Assembly: GCA_003153335.1 (NCBI GenBank)
Contig: PLYG01000091.1
Span: 1-10,991 of the forward strand
Length of the DNA stretch: 10,991 bases
From: Betaproteobacteria bacterium
GTDB lineage: Bacteria; Pseudomonadota; Gammaproteobacteria; Burkholderiales; Casimicrobiaceae
Direction of reading: 5' to 3'
The notes below the pieces were generated by a model. It had not been told where the DNA came from and did not search any database. It saw nothing but the letters and a program-made list of their open reading frames with translations. The stretch's first letter is position 1, and every line of letters starts with the position of its first letter. Of the stretch, positions 5,098 to 10,991 are shown one piece after another. A program made the position numbers and the translations under genes.

Positions 5098-7344
5098 GTG
5101 ACCGACCCGTTACTCTACTCGTATGACTGGACCGACATGAACACACTCGCCGAACCGGCTGCCTTCAACGTCGAAACCGCGCTAGCCGACCCGCTCGAAA
5201 TCGATCGCTACGGGGACGCAGTCGCCGCCCACGCGCGCGGCAAGATTCCGGACGACCGCTTTACCGCCATTCGCCTGCAAATGGGCACCTATGGCCAGCG
5301 CCAGACGGGCGTGAACATGCTGAGAGTCAAGGCGCCGGGCGGCGCGCTCAGTGCCGATCAGCTTGATGCGATCGGTGACGTCGCGGCCCATTTTGCCGAA
5401 CACCCGGCCGCGCACATCACCACCCGTGAGTCGGTGCAAATCCATTTCATCCCACTGGACCAAACGCCGGCGGCGATGCATCGGCTCGCCGAATCGAATC
5501 TCACCACGCGCGAAGCCTGCTCGAATACGGTTCGCAACATGACCGCCTGCGCGATGGCCGGCGCCTGCCCGCGCGAGCGCACGGATATCAACAAGCATGT
5601 CGAAGGCGCGGTCGTGCATTTTCTGCGCAATCCGCTCAACCAGCAGTTGCCGCGCAAGTTCAAGATCAGTTTTTCGGCGTGCGAATCCGACTGCGCGCAA
5701 GGAATGCTGCATGACCTGGGTGTCATTGCAACGACCAAGGACGGCCAACCGGGATTCAGGCTGATCGCCGGCGGCGGCCTGGGCCACAAACCGCGTGAAG
5801 CGATCGTGGTCGATTCTTTCGTGCCCGAGGGGGAACTGCTGGCGGCGATGGAAGCGGTGATCACGCTGCACAACAAGCATTCGGATCGCACCAAGCGCGC
5901 CAAGTCGCGGCTCAAGTTCCTGGTCGAGCGCTTCGGCGAAACCGGATTCGTCGCCCGCTACAAGGAAGAATTTGCCCGCAGCCGCGAAGCGCTTGCCGCG
6001 ACGCCGGGCCCGATCGGAGAATGGCGCAAGCCGCAGGAGGTGCCCGCGCCCGGACCGGGCGCCCCGCGCGCGGTGTTCGCGCAACGCCAGCCCGGGCTGT
6101 TCACGGTTCCCGTCAGCGTGCCGCTGGGGCACGTCAAAGCCGGCCAATGGCGCGGACTGGGCACGCTGCTGCGCAATTTCGGCCTGGAGCAGATGCGCAC
6201 TACGCAGGACCAGAACCTGGTCATACGCGACGTGCCGAAGTCGCAAGTGCTTTCGGTCATCGAAGCGATCCAGGCGATCGGCTTCGAGGTGCCGAACGAG
6301 GGCGACAACGTCGTTGCCTGCCCCGGCACGTGGACCTGCCGCTTAGGGATAACCGGCAGCCAGGAAATGGGCGCGCTGCTCACGGGCAAAGCCCTGGGCC
6401 TGCGCGTGCGCGTCTCCGGCTGCCACAACGGTTGCGCGCAACCCGAGACCGGCGACATCGGCCTGTACGGCGAAGGCCGTCGTCTGCACGGCAAGCTGGT
6501 CCCGCACTATCAGTTCTATCTGGGTGGCGATGGCATGGCCGGCGGCAGGCTCGCCCGTAAAGGCCCATCCGTCCCGGTAGGCCGCGCGATAGCCGCCGTC
6601 GAGCGCGTCGTCGCGACGTATCAAGCCACCCGGGAAAGCGACGAACGGTTTTTCACCTGGGTGCACCGCCAGGCCGACACCTACTTCACGGAATTGCTAG
6701 CCGATCTGGTCGGCGTCCAGCCGCACGAGGTCGAAGGATTGCTGAAGGACTACGGCGACGCGATCGACTTCAAGCCGGCACAACTGGGCGGCGGCGAATG
6801 CGCGGGCGCCGCCCAGGTGTTCATCGGCGCGGCGTTCTTTTCGGCCGCGCACGAACGGCGCTACCGCGATGCGTTTTTCGCCCAGCACCGGATCGCGCCC
6901 GCCATCGAATGCGCGCGCCATGACGTGCAACTGATTGCGCAAGGCATACACGACCTGCTCCATCCGGCGCCAACGTTCAAGGTCAAGCGCACCATCGACG
7001 ATCTGGCCGAACTGGCTGCCGCGCTTTCGGCCGAGGCGCCCGCTGCCGTGGTCGAGCCGCTAGCGGCGTTTGCGGCCACCCTTGGCTCCACGGCTGATGC
7101 CGAGGGCGCCGCCAACGCAGAAACCGACTGGGCCGCCGTGTTCGCCCATATCAATGCGTGGGTGCACGAAGCCGCCGCGTTCTGCTCCACGCAGGATCCG
7201 CAGCTGGATCTGCACGGCGCGCTGCCGAACGACAAGCGTGCTGCGCAACCCGTGGTCTTCCAGCGCCGCACGCCACCCGCCGCGGTGCACCTGGCGCCCG
7301 TACGGCCGGCGGCCGAAGTATACGAACCGATGTATCACGGCTGA
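5098..7344 (+). CDS. cysI: Siroheme/[4Fe-4S] nitrite/sulfite reductase hemoprotein with C-terminal extension
   Basis: Probable assimilatory ferredoxin-type sulfite reductase (sulfite to sulfide, six electrons), cytoplasmic. Numbering is from the GTG at 5098 (748 residues). The ATG at 5137 (residue 14), preceded by TGGA, is an equally plausible start; neither has a strong Shine-Dalgarno. Domains: ferredoxin-like half-domain about 50-120, siroheme domain 130-280, second half-domain 335-400, second siroheme domain 405-510. Cluster ligands are C408, C414, C442 and C446 (Cx5C and SGCHNGC). R146 and K187/K189 (PRKFK) match the sulfite-binding residues of E. coli CysI; nitrite reductases usually have Asn at the second Lys. 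A second quartet C151, C157, C195, C199 sits in the N-terminal half. Residues from about 515 to 748 are an extension I cannot assign; ordinary CysI is about 550-580 residues. It is followed by siroheme genes and fpr. Nitrite as substrate is not excluded. Confidence 0.9.
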   Translation: MTDPLLYSYDWTDMNTLAEPAAFNVETALADPLEIDRYGDAVAAHARGKIPDDRFTAIRLQMGTYGQRQTGVNMLRVKAPGGALSADQLDAIGDVAAHFAEHPAAHITTRESVQIHFIPLDQTPAAMHRLAESNLTTREACSNTVRNMTACAMAGACPRERTDINKHVEGAVVHFLRNPLNQQLPRKFKISFSACESDCAQGMLHDLGVIATTKDGQPGFRLIAGGGLGHKPREAIVVDSFVPEGELLAAMEAVITLHNKHSDRTKRAKSRLKFLVERFGETGFVARYKEEFARSREALAATPGPIGEWRKPQEVPAPGPGAPRAVFAQRQPGLFTVPVSVPLGHVKAGQWRGLGTLLRNFGLEQMRTTQDQNLVIRDVPKSQVLSVIEAIQAIGFEVPNEGDNVVACPGTWTCRLGITGSQEMGALLTGKALGLRVRVSGCHNGCAQPETGDIGLYGEGRRLHGKLVPHYQFYLGGDGMAGGRLARKGPSVPVGRAIAAVERVVATYQATRESDERFFTWVHRQADTYFTELLADLVGVQPHEVEGLLKDYGDAIDFKPAQLGGGECAGAAQVFIGAAFFSAAHERRYRDAFFAQHRIAPAIECARHDVQLIAQGIHDLLHPAPTFKVKRTIDDLAELAAALSAEAPAAVVEPLAAFAATLGSTADAEGAANAETDWAAVFAHINAWVHEAAAFCSTQDPQLDLHGALPNDKRAAQPVVFQRRTPPAAVHLAPVRPAAEVYEPMYHG

Positions 7345-7347
7345 TCC

Positions 7348-8151
7348 ATGGGCAAGGTTTATCTCGTCGGGGCCGGTCCCGGCGCACCCGATCTGCTGAC
7401 GCTGCGCGCGGCGCGCCTCTTGGCCTCCGCCGACATCGTGCTGCACGACGCGTTGGTCCATCCGGACACGCTGGCACTGGCGACCCGCGCGGAGCTGGTG
7501 CCGGTGGGCAAGCGCTGCGGCGCGCATTCGACCGCGCAACGCTTTATCAACAAGCGCCTGGTCGACGCCGCAAAGAAGTATCCGGTGGTGGTTCGCCTCA
7601 AAGGCGGCGACCCGATGCTGTTCGGCCGCGCACAGGAAGAGATCGACGCGCTGACGGCCGAAGGCATCGCCTTCGAAGTCGTCCCCGGCATCACGGCTGC
7701 GCTCGCTGCCAGCGCGCAACTGGGCGTTGCGCTGACCCGGCGCGGCGTGGCGCGGACCATGACGTTGGTGACGCCGCGCATCGGCGACGAAGAGAGTGGG
7801 TCCGACTGGGCCGCAGCCGCCCTCGCCGCCGACACCGCCGCCATTTACATGGGCGCAGGCCAGGCGGAGGCGATTGCGCAGACTTTGATCGCGCGGGGCC
7901 GCTCAGAAGACACGCCTGTGGTCGTGGTCCGCAACGCATCATTGTCCGGATCGACCGCGCGGGCCGGAATGCTGCGCGACCTCGCAGCGCTGTGCGCGGC
8001 GGATAGCGCGGAAGGCGCCGAGGGCACGATCGCCGGCCCTGCCGTGATCCTGCTGGGCGAAGCGTTGCGCGCTGCCGTTGCCGCGGACGAACTCGAACAA
8101 CATTGCACCAAAGCCTCCGTACAACAGCTCCGCCGGCAACTGGGCGGTTGA
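7348..8151 (+). CDS. cobA: Uroporphyrinogen-III C-methyltransferase (SUMT, CobA type)
   Basis: Methylates uroporphyrinogen III twice with S-adenosylmethionine to give precorrin-2, the first committed step to siroheme. The 267-residue protein is a stand-alone methyltransferase without the CysG dehydrogenase/chelatase part. Motifs: VGAGPGAPDLLTLRA (residues 7-21, SUMT signature 1), VVRLKGGDPMLFGRAQEE (81-98, signature 2), VVPGITAALA (111-120) and YMGAG (167-171). Signature 2 reads RAQEE where most SUMTs have RGGEE, and the usual TGH-type segment is replaced by VTPRIGDEESGSDW (141-154), so it belongs to a less common branch. About 25 residues extend past the usual GPAVILLGE end. It begins 3 bases after the reductase stop, implying translational coupling. 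Its product feeds the siroheme of the upstream reductase. Confident as to family. Confidence 0.92.
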   Translation: MGKVYLVGAGPGAPDLLTLRAARLLASADIVLHDALVHPDTLALATRAELVPVGKRCGAHSTAQRFINKRLVDAAKKYPVVVRLKGGDPMLFGRAQEEIDALTAEGIAFEVVPGITAALAASAQLGVALTRRGVARTMTLVTPRIGDEESGSDWAAAALAADTAAIYMGAGQAEAIAQTLIARGRSEDTPVVVVRNASLSGSTARAGMLRDLAALCAADSAEGAEGTIAGPAVILLGEALRAAVAADELEQHCTKASVQQLRRQLGG

Positions 8152-8215
8152 GCGGCCCACAACGCCGCCTTGACTATTCACAAGACTGACTGCCCCCAAG
8201 ATCGCCGCCCCGCCC

Positions 8216-8998
8216 ATGACTGCCGCAGACAAATACACCGCCGAAACCATCATCGAAGTCAGAAACTGGACGCACAAGCTTTTTTCGTTCCGGACCACGC
8301 GCTATCGCGGCTACCGCTTCATACCCGGCCAGTTTGCGCGGCTAGGCGTACGCAGGCAGACACCTGAGGGCGGGAAAATCGCCTGGCGCGCGTATTCGAT
8401 CGTCTCCGCCGACTACGACGAATTCCTGGAGTTCTACTCCATCGTCGTGCCCGGCGGCGAATTCACCAGCGTGCTGGCTGACCTCCGGGTCGGTGACGAA
8501 ATCCTGATCGACAAGACCAACTATGGGGCGCTGACCACCGACCGTTTTGTCGAAGGCCGCGATCTATGGCTGCTCTCGACAGGTACCGGTCTGGCGCCCT
8601 TCATTTCCATCCTCCACGACGTCAAGACCTGGGAGCAGTACGAAAACATCATCCTGGTCCACGGCGTCCGCTTCAAGGATGAATTGGCGTATGCGGAATT
8701 GATCAGGACCTTTGCCCGGCACGAGTATTTCGGCGAATTCGCGCACAAGCTCCAGTACGTGCAGGTCGTGACCCGCGACGAAGTACCGGGTGCGTTGCGC
8801 GGCCGCATTCCGCAATTGCTGGAAGATGGCGCACTCGAAGAGTCCACCGGCATCCGCATCGATCCCCACCGCGCCCGGATCATGATTTGCGGCAATCCCG
8901 AGATGGTCGACGACCTGCGCAAGCACTTTCTGAACCGCGGCTACACGTTGTCCCGCCGCGGCAATCCCGGACATCTCGCGGTCGAGAATCTCTGGTAG
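8216..8998 (+). CDS. fpr: Ferredoxin-NADP+ reductase (bacterial Fpr family)
   Basis: A 260-residue soluble flavoenzyme that moves electrons between NADPH and ferredoxin or flavodoxin. FAD-binding motif RAYS (residues 58-61) and GEFTS (81-85) are followed by the NADP-binding STGTGLAP (121-128), the ICGNPEM segment (224-230) and a C-terminal aromatic residue, W260, as in E. coli Fpr. Start ATG at 8216 has only a weak ribosome-binding site. It lies 65 bases after cobA on the same strand, with no terminator visible, so the two are probably co-transcribed. Placed inside a reductase/siroheme cluster that has no CysJ flavoprotein, it most likely reduces the ferredoxin that feeds the hemoprotein; that link is inference. 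No ferredoxin gene is present here. A stress-response (SoxRS-like) Fpr role is the alternative. Confidence 0.93.
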   Translation: MTAADKYTAETIIEVRNWTHKLFSFRTTRYRGYRFIPGQFARLGVRRQTPEGGKIAWRAYSIVSADYDEFLEFYSIVVPGGEFTSVLADLRVGDEILIDKTNYGALTTDRFVEGRDLWLLSTGTGLAPFISILHDVKTWEQYENIILVHGVRFKDELAYAELIRTFARHEYFGEFAHKLQYVQVVTRDEVPGALRGRIPQLLEDGALEESTGIRIDPHRARIMICGNPEMVDDLRKHFLNRGYTLSRRGNPGHLAVENLW

Positions 8999-9021
8999 CA
9001 AGGCAAGAAGGATGGGGATGG

Positions 9022-9041
9022 CGACGGCGCCGCAGCCGTCG
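9022..9041. other. Small GC-rich hairpin between fpr and cbiX
   Basis: CGACGGC (9022-9028) and GCCGTCG (9035-9041) form a perfect 7-base stem with a 6-base loop. No T-run follows, so it is not an intrinsic terminator. A TAGAAT hexamer at 9049-9054 just downstream looks like a -10 element, but no -35 accompanies it at the right spacing. It may be an RNA processing or stability structure within the operon, or chance in GC-rich DNA. Confidence 0.25.
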
Positions 9042-9095
9042 GACGGAGTAGAATCGCCGCGTCTGCGCCGGCAAATTGCGCCGCCCACACCCATC

Positions 9096-9470
9096 ATGTC
9101 CGCACGTTCCGCCCTGGTACTTTTCGCTCACGGCTCACGCGATCCGGAGTGGGTGCGGCCGTTCGAGCAGTTGCGCGATACGGCGCAACAGCAGGCGCCG
9201 AATGTTGTCGTCGCGCTCGCCTATTTTGAATCGGCCGCACCGGATCTGAATCACTGCGTGCGAACGCTCGCCGCCGATGGCGTCACGGCCATCCAGGTGC
9301 TGCCGCTGTTCCTCGCCATGGGCAGGCATCTGCGCACCGACATCCCCGCCCTTGCCGAGCGCATCAAACTGGACTACCCGGGGCTGAATATCGAATTCCT
9401 GCCCGCGCTGGGCGAGGCGCCGGAGTTCGTCGCGGCGTTGGGCGCCATCGCATTACGGGTGGCGCGCTGA
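9096..9470 (+). CDS. cbiX: Small CbiX/SirB-type sirohydrochlorin chelatase
   Basis: A 124-residue single-domain chelatase that inserts Fe2+ into sirohydrochlorin (siroheme) or Co2+ (cobalamin). The N-terminal LFAHGSRDPEW carries metal-binding H12, and LPLFLAMGRHLRTDIPAL carries H78; these are the two conserved histidines of the short CbiX family, and the length fits short forms. The ATG at 9096 puts the HGSR motif at the usual distance from the start. An in-frame ATG at 9012 would add 28 proline- and charge-rich residues with no family resemblance and is rejected. There is no good Shine-Dalgarno. Location after cobA and fpr points to siroheme and iron rather than cobalt. There is no histidine-rich tail. 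The gap from fpr is 97 bases and includes a hairpin (9022-9041). Confidence 0.88.
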   Translation: MSARSALVLFAHGSRDPEWVRPFEQLRDTAQQQAPNVVVALAYFESAAPDLNHCVRTLAADGVTAIQVLPLFLAMGRHLRTDIPALAERIKLDYPGLNIEFLPALGEAPEFVAALGAIALRVAR

Positions 9471-9526
9471 CGACGAAGCAGGTAGGCTTGCAAGGACTTA
9501 CCAGAAGGCTCGAGGCGAACGTCTCC

Positions 9527-9569
9527 CTCGCCCCGCGCGCGCGGCGAGTATTGGTTTGCCCTTTTTCTT
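9527..9569 (+). terminator. GC hairpin followed by a T-rich stretch after cbiX (imperfect terminator candidate)
   Basis: CTCGCC (9527-9532) pairs with GGCGAG (9543-9548) around a GC-rich loop that can pair further. The T-rich stretch (TTTTT at 9562-9566) begins about 13 bases after the stem, too far for a textbook intrinsic terminator. It is nevertheless the only terminator-like structure at the end of the reductase/siroheme operon. It shares a CG-rich core with the palindrome at 3538-3560, so it may instead be an interspersed repeat. Confidence 0.35.
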
Positions 9570-9571
9570 CC

Positions 9572-9638
9572 GTGGGCTATTGCCGCCGCGCCCGTATCAC
9601 TGCAAAATCCGCAATACAAGCTTCATCGTATAGCCCAC
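9572..9638. repeat. Nested inverted repeats upstream of the acyl-CoA ligase gene
   Basis: GTGGGCTAT (9572-9580) is exactly complementary to ATAGCCCAC (9630-9638). Inside, TATTGC (9578-9583) is complementary to GCAATA (9611-9616). The two pairings overlap at 9578-9580, so they could be alternatives or could stack as an imperfect stem. The outer arm ends about 13 bases before the Shine-Dalgarno of the next gene. This could be an mRNA leader structure or a spaced operator. No known regulator site is recognised. Confidence 0.35.
9580..9608 (+). promoter_or_regulatory. Possible sigma-70-type promoter for the acyl-CoA ligase gene
   Basis: TTGCCG (9580-9585), a 17-base spacer and CAAAAT (9603-9608) match the -35 and -10 consensus at four of six positions each. 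The predicted start would be near 9615, leaving a leader of about 50 bases. It lies within the nested inverted repeats, so a protein bound there could block it. This was found by eye only. Confidence 0.3.
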
Positions 9639-9664
9639 AACAAATCAATCTGGAGGAATTCCCC

Positions 9665-10991
9665 ATGTTCGGCCTGATGATGGACCAACCGCTGCTGATT
9701 TCGTCGCTGCTTACCCACGCGGCGCGTAACCACAGCGACACCGAAATCATATCGCGCACTGTTGAAGGCGGCATCCACCGCTATACCTACGCGGACGCGG
9801 AACTGCGCGCCCGCAAGCTCGCGCAGGCGCTTGCCCGCTTGGGCGTGGGGCTAGGCGATCGCGTCGCGTCGCTGGCCTGGAATGGCTACCGGCATTTCGA
9901 GCTGTACTACGCGGTGTCGGGGTCCGGCGCGGTGATGCACACGGTCAACCCGCGGCTATTCCCGGATCAGATCGCCTACATCATCAATCACGCCGAAGAC
10001 AAGTTCTTGTTCATCGATCTGACTTTCGTGCCGCTGGTCGAAAAACTGGCGCCTGCGTGCAAGCTCCTCAAAGGCGTGGTCGTGATGACGGACCGCGCGC
10101 ACATGCCTGCCGGCCTGCCCAATGCGCTGTGCTTTGAAGAACTGGTCGCCGCCGAGACGGGCGACTACGAGTGGCCGACCTTCGACGAACGCACGGCCTC
10201 CAGCCTCTGCTACACCTCCGGCACCACCGGCAATCCGAAAGGTGTCCTCTACGGTCACCGCTCGACGGTGATCCACAGTTACGCCATCGTGTCGCCGGAC
10301 GTATTCAACCTGTCTTCGCGCGATTGCATCCTGCCCGTGGTGCCGATGTTTCACGTCAACGCCTGGGGCCTGCCGTACGCCGCACCGCTGGTCGGCACCA
10401 AGATCGTCTTTCCTGGCGCGCAACTCGATGGCGCCAGCCTGTTCGAACTCTACGAGCAGGAAAAAGTCACCGCGACCGCCGGGGTGCCGACCGTATGGCT
10501 GGCGCTGCTCAACCACATGAAGCAGAACAAGCTCAAGTTCTCGACCCTCAATCGCGCGGTGGTCGGCGGCTCCGCCTGCCCGCCGGCGATGATCAAGTCG
10601 TTTGCCGAGGGCTTCAACGTACGCTGCCAGCACGCCTGGGGCATGACCGAAATGAGTCCGCTGGGAACGTTCTGCACCTTGAAAGGCAAGCACCTTTCGC
10701 TCCCGGCGGACAAGCAGTTCGAGATCCTCACCTCGCAGGGACGCGCCCTGTACGGCGTCAACATGAAGATCGTCGATAGCGAGGGCAAGTCTCTGCCGCA
10801 CGATGGCAAGGCGTTCGGCGACCTGTTGGTGCGCGGACCGTGGATCACCTACGGTTACTTCAAGGGCGAAGGCGGCGATCCATTGCGCGACGGCTGGTTC
10901 CCGACCGGCGACGTGGCAACCATCGACCCCGATGGCTACATGCGCATCACCGACCGCACCAAGGACGTGATCAAATCCGGCGGCGAGTGGA
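9665..10991 (+). CDS. Medium/long-chain acyl-CoA ligase, AlkK/DmdB-like (partial, C-terminus beyond the right edge)
   Basis: ATP-dependent acyl-CoA synthetase of the ANL superfamily that activates a carboxylic acid to its CoA thioester through an acyl-adenylate. The first 442 codons are present. The start MFGLMMDQPLLISSLLTHAA, with a GGAGGA Shine-Dalgarno at 9652-9657 and 7-base spacing, matches the typical N-terminus of this subfamily. Motifs: P-loop YTSGTTGNPKGVL (residues 183-195), HAWGMTEMSP (323-332), GWFPTGD (410-416, whose Asp binds the ribose) and DRTKDVIKSGGEW at the edge. The C-terminal lid domain with the catalytic lysine is outside the window. NPRLFPDQIAYI is characteristic of AlkK/methylmercaptopropionate-CoA ligase relatives, so the substrate could be a medium- or long-chain fatty acid or a short thio-acid. 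The non-coding gap of about 190 bases suggests it is a separate transcription unit from cbiX. Confidence 0.94.
   Translation, partial: MFGLMMDQPLLISSLLTHAARNHSDTEIISRTVEGGIHRYTYADAELRARKLAQALARLGVGLGDRVASLAWNGYRHFELYYAVSGSGAVMHTVNPRLFPDQIAYIINHAEDKFLFIDLTFVPLVEKLAPACKLLKGVVVMTDRAHMPAGLPNALCFEELVAAETGDYEWPTFDERTASSLCYTSGTTGNPKGVLYGHRSTVIHSYAIVSPDVFNLSSRDCILPVVPMFHVNAWGLPYAAPLVGTKIVFPGAQLDGASLFELYEQEKVTATAGVPTVWLALLNHMKQNKLKFSTLNRAVVGGSACPPAMIKSFAEGFNVRCQHAWGMTEMSPLGTFCTLKGKHLSLPADKQFEILTSQGRALYGVNMKIVDSEGKSLPHDGKAFGDLLVRGPWITYGYFKGEGGDPLRDGWFPTGDVATIDPDGYMRITDRTKDVIKSGGEW

Noticed and set aside
6865..6888. HEPN-like R-x6-H motif in the C-terminal extension of the reductase (R590 to H597)
   Set aside because: A single R and H at this spacing is common by chance; no other HEPN feature or toxin-antitoxin context is seen.
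8170..8198. TTGACT as a -35 element for a separate fpr promoter
   Set aside because: No acceptable -10 hexamer is found at 16-18 bases downstream; the region there is C-rich.
9012..9095. Longer N-terminus for CbiX from the ATG at 9012
   Set aside because: The added 28 residues are proline- and Arg-rich, read through an intergenic hairpin, and would push the HGSR motif away from its usual place near the start.
1..10991. CRISPR arrays, tRNA or rRNA genes, insertion sequences, prophage or defence genes
   Set aside because: No regularly spaced repeats, no terminal inverted repeats with a transposase, and no RNA gene signature were found; the coding content is all transport and metabolism.

Overview
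The window looks like chromosomal DNA of a GC-rich proteobacterium, most likely a betaproteobacterium of the order Burkholderiales. This rests on the high GC content, the type of branched-chain amino acid ABC system (binding protein ending in a PTTCKM-RP motif, LivG with an LTYAEQR signature) and the AlkK-type acyl-CoA ligase. The assignment comes from recognised protein styles, not from a database search. No tRNA, rRNA, CRISPR array, insertion sequence or prophage gene is visible.

Left half (1-4834, minus strand): a complete-order Liv-type import operon, read right to left. It encodes a periplasmic binding protein, permeases LivH and LivM, and ATPases LivG and LivF; LivF runs off the left edge. 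LivH/LivM and LivM/LivG overlap by 4 bases and LivG/LivF by 8 bases. The only gap (about 180 bases) lies between the binding-protein gene and livH and holds two stem-loops, which could let the binding protein be made in excess. LivF has Arg in place of the Walker A Lys, and LivG has a degenerate signature motif. In a head-to-tail dimer these two changes would fall in the same ATP site.

Middle (4835-5097): a divergent intergenic region with a distinct AT-rich core that contains a small palindrome and repeated TTCAG units. It probably carries promoters for both directions.

Right half (5098-9470, plus strand): a compact sulfite-reduction and siroheme cluster. It encodes a 748-residue siroheme/[4Fe-4S] nitrite/sulfite reductase hemoprotein with an unassigned C-terminal extension, a uroporphyrinogen-III C-methyltransferase (CobA/SUMT), a ferredoxin-NADP+ reductase (Fpr) and a small CbiX-type ferrochelatase. 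Together they supply the enzyme, two of the three siroheme-making steps and a route for electrons from NADPH through ferredoxin. The precorrin-2 dehydrogenase step and any CysJ-type flavoprotein are not in the window.

Right edge (9471-10991): about 190 bases of non-coding DNA with a GC hairpin, nested inverted repeats and a possible promoter, followed by the first 442 codons of a medium/long-chain acyl-CoA ligase that runs off the right edge.

The gene set is largely conventional metabolism and transport. I do not see a wholly new system. The points most worth a second look are a second cysteine quartet in the reductase, its C-terminal domain, and the paired motif changes in the two Liv ATPases.
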